Positions 8,495 to 16,053 of a stretch of 64,000 nucleotides of DNA are shown here, in pieces. The number at the start of each line of letters is the position of its first letter. The stretch's first letter is position 1. The notes below the pieces were generated by a model. It did no database searches, was not told the origin of the DNA, and saw only the letters and a program-made list of their open reading frames with translations. The stretch spans positions 270,343 to 334,342 of the forward strand of contig NZ_WTVH02000001.1 in NCBI RefSeq assembly GCF_012910785.2, given 5' to 3'. The position numbers and the translations under genes are program-made. Source of the stretch: Aromatoleum buckelii (GTDB lineage: Bacteria > Pseudomonadota > Gammaproteobacteria > Burkholderiales > Rhodocyclaceae).

Positions 8495-9226
8495 ATGATC
8501 ACCAACTCCCAGTCAGGCACGAACGTCCACGAGATCGCCGAGGGCATCTACCGCATCAACACCCCGATCCGATTGCCGGATGGAGCGCGGTTCAGCTTCA
8601 ACCAGTATCTGGTGGTGGATGAGGACCCGCTGCTCTTCCACACGGGACCGCGCAAGCTGTTCCCTGTGGTAAGCGAGGCGATCGGGCACGTGCTCCCGCT
8701 CGAGCGGCTGCGCTACGTCGGCCTGTCACATGTGGAAGCCGACGAATGCGGCTCGATGAACGAATTCCTCGCGATCGCCCCGCGGGCCGTGCCTCTGTGC
8801 GGGCAGATCGCCGCCATGGTCTCGATGAACGACCTGGCGGACCGTGCACCGCGGGCGATGGCCGACGGCGAGCTGCTCGTGCTCGGCCGCCATGCGATGC
8901 GCTGGTTCGACACGCCGCACGTGCCACACGCTTGGGAATGCGGACTGATGATGGAGGAGTCCACCCGCACCTTCTTCTGTGGCGACCTGTTCACACAGCC
9001 GGGCAGCGGCGAGGCGGCACTGACGGAAGCCGACATCCTGGCCCCAAGTGAAGCATTCCGGCGGCCGATGGACTACTTCGCCCATGCGCCGAGCACCAGC
9101 GCCACGTTGAACCGGCTGGCTAGCGAGGAGCCGAAGACGCTGGCGTGTATGCACGGTAGCGCTTGGCGCGGCGACGGTAGTTCGCTGCTACGCGAGCTGG
9201 CGCACGCGGTCACGACATCAGCATAG
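8495..9226 (+). CDS. Metallo-beta-lactamase-fold protein, flavodiiron/ODP-like
   Basis: 243 residues; the ATG at 8495 follows CACAGGAGGCGTCC, a strong ribosome site. The metal motif is HVEADE (H-x-E-x-D), the variant used by flavodiiron proteins and oxygen-binding diiron proteins (ODP) instead of the hydrolase HxHxDH. Further ligands appear as HAWECG, FFCGDLF and CMHGSAW. There is no flavodoxin domain, so it is ODP-like: O2 binding, sensing or reduction rather than hydrolysis. The divergent ECF sigma/anti-sigma pair suggests it belongs to an oxygen or redox response. Confidence 0.8.
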   Translation: MITNSQSGTNVHEIAEGIYRINTPIRLPDGARFSFNQYLVVDEDPLLFHTGPRKLFPVVSEAIGHVLPLERLRYVGLSHVEADECGSMNEFLAIAPRAVPLCGQIAAMVSMNDLADRAPRAMADGELLVLGRHAMRWFDTPHVPHAWECGLMMEESTRTFFCGDLFTQPGSGEAALTEADILAPSEAFRRPMDYFAHAPSTSATLNRLASEEPKTLACMHGSAWRGDGSSLLRELAHAVTTSA

Positions 9227-9549
9227 ATGAGGGCGCTGGCCCCGGGCCGAGGGCCCAGCTCATGCGTTTCGTACGGTGGTGGGCAACCGAGCGCCTGGAC
9301 GCCCCAGGGTGGAGAGTATGCGGCAGCTGTACGCTTCACGGCCGCCGCTCATACGGCGCGAGGCGGCCGGCGGCATTGGCCGATAAGCCGGAATTCACCC
9401 CAACGTGGCAAACGGCGGCTCCCTTAGGCGGCCGACGGCGGACCAAAGATGCATGATCGTTGGCAATGGGCGGAACCCCAGAGATGCGATTCGCTGCCCG
9501 CTGCGGGCCAGTCGGCGAGAAAATCTCTGACCGGAGTGGTGCTGTGGCC
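9227..9549. other. Intergenic region without a recognisable gene
   Basis: 323 bases between the metallo-beta-lactamase-fold gene and the EAL remnant. I see no coding frame with a start and ribosome site. The sequence is GC-rich, with many CGGCCG-type runs (for example CGAGGCGGCCGGCGGCATTGG), similar in flavour to the dispersed repeats elsewhere in the window. Confidence 0.4.
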
Positions 9550-9797
9550 GTTAGCGGGGAGATCGCCCTGCCGGGCCGGTAGCCCTGCACGACGTCGCAG
9601 CCCATTTTGCGAACTAAATCGTACTGGATCGCTGTCTCTACGCCTTCGACAATGACTTCGAGTTCCAGTTGGTGAGCGAGGGCGATGATGCCGCGGACGA
9701 TAGCGGGGTCCGGGCCGGTATCGGCGAGCTCGGTGACGAAGGTGCGGTCGACCTTGAGGATGCCCACAGGCATGCTGCTTTCCGCACGGCAGCGCAA
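9550..9797 (-). pseudogene. EAL-domain phosphodiesterase, C-terminal fragment
   Basis: The frame reads MPVGILKVDRTFVTEL, AIVRGIIALAHQLELEVIVE, GVETAIQYDLVRKMGCDVVQ and GYRPGRAIS, which is the second half of an EAL (c-di-GMP phosphodiesterase) domain: the KVD-FV segment, the catalytic EGVET loop and the QGY-RP ending. The EAL signature and all upstream domains are missing; sequence up to about 10,110 gives no continuation. It is a remnant with no c-di-GMP activity. Confidence 0.75.
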
Positions 9798-10116
9798 TTC
9801 CTTTCACATGCGCACCGCACCAGCCTCCGTGTGCTTGCGCTCGGCTGTTGGCGGTGCGCTGAGGGGGAGTGGTGTCGCGCTGATCCGAGGGCAACGATAC
9901 TTTGCTGCTCCCCGCAATTCCTGCACTGTGGCCATCGGCGTTGCCGACCGATCTGGTCCTCATCGGCGGCGTCGCGGTCACCAGGCTGGCGGTGCGGGCC
10001 GTCAAGGGGTCCATGTCCGAAGTGCGGTGTCGTGCCGAGGGCTGTGAGTAGGAAGGACTCCCAATCGTCCAAGTCGAAGCCCTCTCATCGAGGCGTGGTT
10101 GCGAGTTTCTCGACAG

Positions 10117-11412
10117 TCAGGTGAACGATTCGGACTGCACCCGCTCCGGCGCAATGCCGAGTCGTCGGGCCTCGCTGCGCACGGCCTCGATTAAGGCGGC
10201 GGGTCCGCAGACGTAGAACACCGCATCCGCGCACGGGCCTGGGAGCACCTTCGAGACGTCGAGACGCTCTTCACCCGGAACACGACTGGAATAGGTGAAA
10301 TAGCTTGCCGGCAGCTCCCGAGCGAGCTGCCGGTGATAGGCCATATCGGCAGGAGTTCGCCCGGTGTAATGCAGTTCGAACCTGGAGTTCCGCCGTCGCA
10401 GCGCTTCCGCCATGGCCTTGATCGCAGTGATCCCGATGCCGCCTGCAATCAGCACCGCCGGCCGTGAGTCGGCGTGTAGCGGAAAGTGGTTGATCGGCCG
10501 CGACACACGCAGCCGCGTACCGATCTGCCACGTTTCATGGATCGCAAGCGATCCTCCGCGTCCCTCGCTTTCGCGGAGCACCGCGATTTCATAGGCATCG
10601 CAGCTTGCGGGGTCTGCGGCAAGCGAATACTGCCGCGTGACGACGGATCCGTCCGCAAGCCGTACCGGCACTTCGAGGTGTGACCCCGCCTCCGCCGGCG
10701 GCAAGAGGCCCGCACCTTCTGCACGCAACTCGTAGGCTCTTACGCGCAAGGTCAGTTGCCGGACGCCGGTGACCGCAAGCGCAAGTTCCCCGCTGCCGAG
10801 CGGCTCATCGGATCCCGGGCTTCCCTGCGACACGGTTCCCGCGTGGGCCTCGACAGCATCCCGGATTCGCTGCGCGACTTCCTCTTCCGTATACCGAGGG
10901 GTGATGTACTTCGGGCAGTTCCAGTCGAAACCCTCGATGCGGATAACGATCCCGCGCTCGACTCGCGCGCGGTAATGCGGGTTGTCGAGGCGTGCCATCA
11001 ATTCCGATTCGCTGTCCTCGTCGACGACCCGTGCCCGCCCCAGGATTTTCAGGCGCGTCTGGCGCGGATAGTCCATCAGGAACAGGCTGACGCGGTTGTC
11101 GCCGGCCAGATTGCCGGTCGAGACGTACTGTCGGTTTCCGCTGAAATCCGCGAAGCCGATCGTGCGCGAGTCGAGTACTTTGAGGAAACCCGTCGGCCCG
11201 CCGCGGTGCTGGACATACGGCCATCCGGTCTCGCTCACCGTCCCCAGGTAGAAGCTGTCGCGTGCTTCGATGAAGGGAATCTCGTATGGACCGAGCACGG
11301 GCTCTTTTACAACGTCCTCATCGCCACGGGCATACGCGTCGCGGCTCCCCATGCGTGCCTGCAGCGCCCGAACGTTCGGGGTGAAGGCAATCTCCATGAA
11401 TGCGTTGGCCAT
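10117..11412 (-). CDS. Pyridoxamine-phosphate-oxidase-like / ferredoxin reductase fusion
   Basis: 431 residues; the ATG at 11412 follows CCAGGAGAACTCA. Residues 1-190 are a split-barrel flavin-binding domain of the PNPOx-like type (SFYLGTVSETGWPYVQHRGG, IGFADFSGNRQYVSTGNL). Residues 215-431 are a ferredoxin-NADP reductase module with the FAD motif RQYSLAADP and the NAD(P) motif VLIAGGIGITAIKAMAEAL, then FYVCGP. The gene ends at VQSESFT, so the [2Fe-2S] domain that usually follows in phthalate/vanillate-type reductases is absent. It is probably a flavin-to-flavin electron transfer enzyme. It is the second gene of an operon with the AhpD-like gene, divergent from a LysR regulator. Confidence 0.82.
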   Translation of the reverse strand: MANAFMEIAFTPNVRALQARMGSRDAYARGDEDVVKEPVLGPYEIPFIEARDSFYLGTVSETGWPYVQHRGGPTGFLKVLDSRTIGFADFSGNRQYVSTGNLAGDNRVSLFLMDYPRQTRLKILGRARVVDEDSESELMARLDNPHYRARVERGIVIRIEGFDWNCPKYITPRYTEEEVAQRIRDAVEAHAGTVSQGSPGSDEPLGSGELALAVTGVRQLTLRVRAYELRAEGAGLLPPAEAGSHLEVPVRLADGSVVTRQYSLAADPASCDAYEIAVLRESEGRGGSLAIHETWQIGTRLRVSRPINHFPLHADSRPAVLIAGGIGITAIKAMAEALRRRNSRFELHYTGRTPADMAYHRQLARELPASYFTYSSRVPGEERLDVSKVLPGPCADAVFYVCGPAALIEAVRSEARRLGIAPERVQSESFT

Positions 11413-11467
11413 TGAGTTCTCCTGGAAGTAGCGCGGAAGGGGAAGGCCTTCCGCGCTCGCGTCGATC

Positions 11468-12013
11468 TCAAGCGGCGGGCCTCAGTTCGACCTGCGGAAA
11501 ATCGATGTCGACGCGGCTGGCCTTGCCGAGGATGTTGGTGAGAATGTTCATGCCGACGTGAGTGATGATCTCGACGATCTCCGCATCGCCATAGCCGGCG
11601 TTGCGCACGTCGGCCAGCTCGGCGGAGGTGACCTCGCCGGAGTGAGCGACGAGGGCGCGGGCAAACCTGACGGCCGCGGCGGCCTTGGCATCGTGGCTGC
11701 CGCCCGCCCGGTTGGCTTCGATCTCGGCATTGTCGAGCCCCGCCTTGCGACCGATCGCGGTGTGGGCCGACAGGCAGTACTGGCAGGCGTTGTGCTGTGC
11801 CAGGGCGAGCGCGATGCGCTCCCGCGTCAGCGCATCGAGACTGCCCGTGTTGGCGATGCCGTGCAGGCCAAGGAAGGCCTTGAGGGCCTCCGGCGAATTC
11901 GCGAACACCTTGAGGAAGTTCGGAACGATGCCGAGTTTGGACTGGATGACGTCGAAAAGCGCCTTCTGTTCGGCATTGGCAGTCTCGTGCGTGACGACGT
12001 TGATGCGGGCCAT
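11468..12013 (-). CDS. AhpD-like carboxymuconolactone decarboxylase-family protein
   Basis: 181 residues from the ATG at 12013, preceded by GCAAAGGAGAAACATC. The all-helical core carries the redox motif CQYCLSAH (CxxC-x3-H) preceded by LTRERIALALAQHNA, typical of AhpD-like peroxidatic proteins; the same pattern repeats structurally in the C-terminal half (GDAEIVEIITHVGMNILTN), as in YciW/PA0269-type members. The likely role is peroxide or reactive-carbonyl detoxification, with reducing power possibly from the reductase fusion 55 bp downstream in the same operon. Confidence 0.85.
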   Translation of the reverse strand: MARINVVTHETANAEQKALFDVIQSKLGIVPNFLKVFANSPEALKAFLGLHGIANTGSLDALTRERIALALAQHNACQYCLSAHTAIGRKAGLDNAEIEANRAGGSHDAKAAAAVRFARALVAHSGEVTSAELADVRNAGYGDAEIVEIITHVGMNILTNILGKASRVDIDFPQVELRPAA

Positions 12014-12110
12014 GATGTTTCTCCTTTGCGTGATGAGCGGATTTGGGTGTCGGAGCACCGTCGACGCTCACCACTTTGCCAAAGGCGATTTCAGGCAAGA
12101 ATAGCCGTAG

Positions 12111-12123
12111 AATGAAATTCATT
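12111..12123. promoter_or_regulatory. Inverted repeat, likely LysR operator
   Basis: AATGAAATTCATT is a 6-1-6 inverted repeat that is perfect apart from the centre base. It sits in the 131-bp divergent gap between the AhpD-like operon and the LysR gene, 22 bp before the LysR start. LysR regulators bind T-N11-A-type dyads in this position. The call rests on symmetry and location only. Confidence 0.5.
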
Positions 12124-12144
12124 ATTCCGTACGGCGTAATACTG

Positions 12145-13047
12145 ATGGACCGCTTTCACCTGATGAACGTCTTCGTCGCCGTGGCCGAAGCGGAGAGCTT
12201 CGCTGGAGCGGCCCGTCGCCTGCGGCTTTCGCCGCCCGCTGTCACGCGCGCCGTCGTCGCTCTCGAAGAGCGCCTTGGGGTGCGCTTGCTCACCCGCACC
12301 ACGCGTGTCGTGCGGGTGACGGAAGCCGGCGCGCGCTACCTTGAGGATGCCTGCCGCATCATGATGGAACTGGACGAGGCCGATGTCGCGGCCGCGGGTG
12401 TTAACGCCGCGCCGCGCGGTCACTTGGCTGTCACCGCCCCTGTGCTTTTCGGCAAGTTGTATGTGATGCCGGTCATTGCGGAATATCAGTCGGCCTTCGA
12501 GCAGACGTCGGTGTCCGCGCTATTCGTCGACCGGCTCGTGAACCTCGTGGAGGAGGGCATCGACGTCGGCATCCGCATCGGCCAACTGCCCGATTCGTCG
12601 CTGCGCGCGATCCGTGTCGGACAGGTGCACCGGGTCGTTGTGGGCGCCCCGGCATACTTCCACGAGCACGGCGTGCCCGAAAGGCCGGAAGATTTGGCGA
12701 GGCATCGTCTCGTTGCCGCGAGCGGGGTCTCCCCGACAAACGACTGGGTCTTTCAGTCGGCCAGCGAGAAACGGACCGTGCGCGTGCAACCGCGCATCAT
12801 CGTGAATACCAACGACGCCGCCCTCGAGGCCGCCCGGCGAGGTTACGGATTGACGCGCCTGTTGTCCTACCAGATCGCGCCAGAACTCGCTTCGGGAGAA
12901 TTGCGGGCCGTCCTCACCGACTGCGAGGCGCCCGATCTGCCGGTACATGTGGTCCATCGGGAGGGGCGCCATGGCTCGGCGAAGGTGCGCAGCTTCGTCG
13001 ATCTTGCGGTTGCGCGGCTACGTGCTGATAGCGCCTTGGGTCCCTAG
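12145..13047 (+). CDS. LysR-family transcriptional regulator
   Basis: 300 residues. The start at 12145 (MDRFHLMNVFVAVAEAESF) gives the standard LysR N-terminus; the upstream in-frame extension has no homology. The winged helix is intact (AARRLRLSPPAVTRAVVALE, EERLGVRLLTRTTRVVRVTE) and is followed by a periplasmic-binding-protein-type effector domain (about 90-295). It resembles the LysR regulators commonly divergent from oxidoreductase operons, and the divergent AhpD-reductase pair is the obvious target. Confidence 0.9.
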   Translation: MDRFHLMNVFVAVAEAESFAGAARRLRLSPPAVTRAVVALEERLGVRLLTRTTRVVRVTEAGARYLEDACRIMMELDEADVAAAGVNAAPRGHLAVTAPVLFGKLYVMPVIAEYQSAFEQTSVSALFVDRLVNLVEEGIDVGIRIGQLPDSSLRAIRVGQVHRVVVGAPAYFHEHGVPERPEDLARHRLVAASGVSPTNDWVFQSASEKRTVRVQPRIIVNTNDAALEAARRGYGLTRLLSYQIAPELASGELRAVLTDCEAPDLPVHVVHREGRHGSAKVRSFVDLAVARLRADSALGP

Positions 13048-13050
13048 CAC

Positions 13051-13091
13051 CCTGTCGGACTTCGCTACCGTCGGTGGCGTAGTCCGACAGG
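13051..13091. repeat. 41-nt near-perfect hairpin (REP-like or terminator)
   Basis: Two 20-nt arms, CCTGTCGGACTTCGCTACCG and CGGTGGCGTAGTCCGACAGG, can pair with only two mismatches, separated by one base. It begins 4 nt after the LysR stop codon. There is no U-tract, so it is either a processing/stability hairpin of the REP type or a weak terminator. Confidence 0.6.
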
Positions 13092-13450
13092 CCGCTAGGT
13101 GTTGCATCCACCAAGTCCGCTGGCCTGCACCGGCCGCCCAGCGATCACCCTGAGCGGCATCCGATTCGAGGTGGCAGCGCGATCACAGCCCTTCAAGCAG
13201 TACCGGCTGCTCACCGGCGAGATCTTGAGGGCTCGCTACCGGCCACAAACGGCCAATGGCCGTTTTCCCCAAAGCTGACGTTGAGTGGGACAGCGCACCC
13301 GCAAGCCGCCGTTGCCCTGCGTACGCGACTTTTGGCGTACGACGGGCAGCTTTCTGAGCGCTCCAGAGGTTGGCCATCGCCTTCCCGGGGCCTCAGCTCG
13401 GCCATAAGCGGCCAGCCATTTCCGCTCCAAATCGGACATCTGAATGCCTG
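13092..13450. other. Intergenic region with degenerate repeat-like sequence
   Basis: About 360 bases with no convincing gene. It contains GGCCACAAACGGCCAATGGC and similar CGGCC-rich short inverted repeats of the same flavour as the dispersed intergenic repeats at 17.7, 48.4 and 63.9 kb, but too diverged to align by eye. Confidence 0.35.
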
Positions 13451-13515
13451 GCCTAACCCAATGCGGCCGTTGAGCTTTGAGGAAAACTACCGCTCAACGC
13501 CCGAATCAGCGGGCA
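13451..13515 (-). repeat. attC-like site downstream of the HEPN gene
   Basis: Read on the minus strand this ends in GTTAGGC (matches the attC core GTTRRRY) and contains the facing arms CGTTGAGC (13468-13475) and GCTCAACG (13492-13499), laid out like the L''/L' arms of a roughly 60-bp attC. The other core site is degenerate. It lies 65 nt beyond the HEPN stop, where a cassette attC belongs. Confidence 0.35.
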
Positions 13516-13579
13516 AATGAAACACAGCGGAATTTGCTCCGTTGTAGCTGATTATTAAGCGCATTACGCGAATAGTACA

Positions 13580-14398
13580 TTAAACCCCCCTCAAATATCG
13601 CTTCACCTTTCCTGGTAGTTTCATTTTCTTGTCAAGCCATTGAAGCGCATATCTAGAACCATATGGCGAGTGTGTGCTGATAAGCTGTTCCAAGGTCGTG
13701 ACGGAGTCAGATAACCTCAGTTTAAAATTCTCATTAGGAATTTCAGCAAGACCGGTGTCGCTTTGCGCGAACCATGGATTGTAGAAATAGAATGTCTCAA
13801 CTAGGCTTTGATCCAATTTCCTAAGCGTTTCCTGTATGGGAGGCACACCAATTAGCTGCCTAAGACCAAAAGCAAAGCTATCAAGCGCAAACAAATAGCC
13901 CGAGCTAAAGCTAACACCGAATGAGTTGTAACGGTTGTCTGGACTTCCTTGCGCTTCAAGATCATTTATGAGTCTAGCTACTGAGATTTCATCAAAAGAG
14001 TCAGCGACATTCGGATGAAACTTAATTCTTGAATGTGGATTCGTATCGACAGAGGCTAGCTCTTCATCTACCGAGCACGCTTCATGAAATAAGTCGCCTA
14101 TCGGATGCCCTTGGAAACGTATTTCGTTGACCGAAGCCCCTCTCATCAACAAAAAAGCCTTTAGGTATTTTTCCACTGCTTGCGAGGCTGCCCAGAAAAA
14201 TGCGCGGTGCATTCCTTTTTGAGCCAATAACCGAGCGGTTATATAATCCTCGTCTCCCGGTTTAACAAAGGATTCGGAGATAACTTGAACTATGTAACGC
14301 TCTATATTACTTTGCACTTGATCTGACAGCTTTTCCAAATGCTTAATGTCATCTCCGCACTTAAAGCTGTAAACGTAGCTTAATCTTTCTTCGTTCAT
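13580..14398 (-). CDS. HEPN-domain protein
   Basis: 272 residues, visibly AT-richer than its neighbours. Residues 50-115 fit a HEPN domain: DEDYITARLLAQKGMHRAFF, then WAASQAVEKYLKAFLLMRG with the family's QA-EKYLKA helix and a following GHP in the loop. The rest is unassigned; a possible R-x-H ribonuclease motif cannot be confirmed by eye. HEPN proteins include RNase toxins, tRNA nucleotidyl-transfer partners and defence effectors. No MNT-type antitoxin is adjacent. Base composition and the attC-like boundaries suggest a captured gene cassette. Confidence 0.6.
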   Translation of the reverse strand: MNEERLSYVYSFKCGDDIKHLEKLSDQVQSNIERYIVQVISESFVKPGDEDYITARLLAQKGMHRAFFWAASQAVEKYLKAFLLMRGASVNEIRFQGHPIGDLFHEACSVDEELASVDTNPHSRIKFHPNVADSFDEISVARLINDLEAQGSPDNRYNSFGVSFSSGYLFALDSFAFGLRQLIGVPPIQETLRKLDQSLVETFYFYNPWFAQSDTGLAEIPNENFKLRLSDSVTTLEQLISTHSPYGSRYALQWLDKKMKLPGKVKRYLRGV

Positions 14399-14431
14399 GT
14401 CTCGGTCTTAAACTCACGCATGTTGCTAAGC

Positions 14432-14545
14432 GCCTAACGAATAAGGTAAGCAGCCCGCCCACTCTTGCTGCTACATATGGTCGACGCAGACATCGAAGGT
14501 CTGCTAAAAACGCAATCCTCGATTAACAGTTATCGCCGTTAGCAT
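14432..14545 (-). repeat. Long attC-like site between the exonuclease and HEPN genes
   Basis: On the minus strand it runs from TGCTAAC, which contains the TAA stop of the exonuclease gene, to GTTAGGC, with internal facing arms (GCAGAC/GTCTGC; AGCAGC/GCTGCT). About 114 bp, as in the long attC class. The 3' core fits GTTRRRY exactly; the 5' core misses RYYYAAC at two bases. Confidence 0.35.
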
Positions 14546-15888
14546 GTATCCGGGTGCTGTTGCCGCGAGCTACCCTTTCCCAACCTCTTTGAAATACGGT
14601 CACGGATTTTCTCCGCCCCGGGGAGCGAATTTGTGCCTGGATAACGATTAAATAGATCATCAGCCGTGGCAGCCGCTTCGACGTGTAGTTTGTTCCGGCA
14701 TAAAACCATCGTTATCCGATCCACCGCTTTCAATAGCGAATTACATCGATGAATCTTTCCGTAAGCTCGATCAACCTCTCCAAGCAAACTGTCTTCCAGT
14801 AACAGATCCAACTGCTCTTCCCCCAGCTTGATCGCCCGTCGGTAGGCGTCCAACGCATCATCTGGATTAGTTTTTTCGACGAGCTTCCCGGAATTAATCA
14901 GGGTATCAATTTGGCCTTTTAGCGATTGATATCTCTCCTGCGCCTTTGCGTTGTATTTCCGCCATGGGTTAGCGCGATTGAGTACCGTTTTTGCGTGAGT
15001 TTTTAGCAATTTGTCTTTGACAGCTAGTGCTTTTTCATATGTAAGTCCGTTATCCAGCAGGCGAATATCGTATTTACCAGCAACCATTTGCTCAGTGTAA
15101 AATGCCCAGATCGGATCCTTGTCGGGGATTGTTGATTGCCCTCCGCGCACAGTCCGCACGTAAAAGCACTCTCCGGCCATGTTGAAATGGCCGTAAACTT
15201 CGCATTCCTCGTCATCGTCATCGTTGTCGACATAGGAATGACGCAGATACGTGGCATCAGGCTGCTTTTTTGTTCTTATAGCATCCCATAGAGCAATCGC
15301 CCGGATTGCGTCTCCTTGCGCCCTATGCGCTTTGCCCTCGGGATGGATGCCGAGCGCGGTGCAGGCATCCCCCAGCTTATACGAGCGCAAATTCGGATGC
15401 TTCTCGCGTAGCAGTTCAAGCACACAACGGGATTCATTGTTAAAAGATCGCCCCAGACGCTTTGCGGCCGCTCGCAGAAAGCCCATGTCGAAATCGGCGT
15501 TGTAAGCATGTACCGGATCGGCGCCGATGTAGTCAAAAAATTTGTGAAGGATTTCCTCTCCCGGTTTGTCGGTCACCATTTCGTCGGTAATCCCCGTCAA
15601 CTCGACAACCCGTCGGGGAATTGGCCGACCAGGATTAATCAAGGTACCCAGTCCGTCGTGGACGGTTTCCCCAAAAGCTGCACGAAACAAGCAAATTTCC
15701 GTAATCCTGTCGTTCTCAGGATCCAGGCCTGTCGTTTCGAGATCGAGGAAAAGTGCGTAGTTCTTCGATGTTTCGCCAGGCGTGCTACTTGCCGATACCG
15801 GCTCCGTTTGCGCGGGCTTTTCCCGAAACACGACCCACGCCGCCGCAAAGCCTATGAGTACCGTCAGAACTATCAGAATGTAAGTCAC
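14539..15888 (-). CDS. Membrane-anchored DnaQ-type 3'-5' exonuclease domain protein
   Basis: 449 residues from the GTG at 15888 (preceded by AGGGGGCTCC). An N-terminal transmembrane helix (YILIVLTVLIGFAAAWVVF) is followed by a DEDDh exonuclease fold: FLDLETTGLDPENDRITEIC (D-x-E), HAYNADFDMGFLR and HRAQGDA (H-x4-D). The second half (about 230-449) is helical and charged with TPR-like character (NPDDALDAYRRAIKLGEEQL). Membrane tethering of a DEDDh nuclease is unusual. GC content is lower than in flanking genes. The attC-like sequence at its stop codon and IS5 copy 1 upstream point to horizontal origin. Confidence 0.75.
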   Translation of the reverse strand: MTYILIVLTVLIGFAAAWVVFREKPAQTEPVSASSTPGETSKNYALFLDLETTGLDPENDRITEICLFRAAFGETVHDGLGTLINPGRPIPRRVVELTGITDEMVTDKPGEEILHKFFDYIGADPVHAYNADFDMGFLRAAAKRLGRSFNNESRCVLELLREKHPNLRSYKLGDACTALGIHPEGKAHRAQGDAIRAIALWDAIRTKKQPDATYLRHSYVDNDDDDEECEVYGHFNMAGECFYVRTVRGGQSTIPDKDPIWAFYTEQMVAGKYDIRLLDNGLTYEKALAVKDKLLKTHAKTVLNRANPWRKYNAKAQERYQSLKGQIDTLINSGKLVEKTNPDDALDAYRRAIKLGEEQLDLLLEDSLLGEVDRAYGKIHRCNSLLKAVDRITMVLCRNKLHVEAAATADDLFNRYPGTNSLPGAEKIRDRISKRLGKGSSRQQHPDTC

Positions 15889-16053
15889 GGAGCCCCCTAT
15901 TCTTTGGAGTGGCGGTAGTTTGGCAGGGTCTGAATGACATCGCAATTTAATAGTAACGCACAGTGTTTGCAGGATTGAGAAGCTGACATTCGACGCGTTT
16001 TATGCATAAGAGTAGTTAACCGATAAATAGCCGACCGAGCAAAACCAAAGGTT

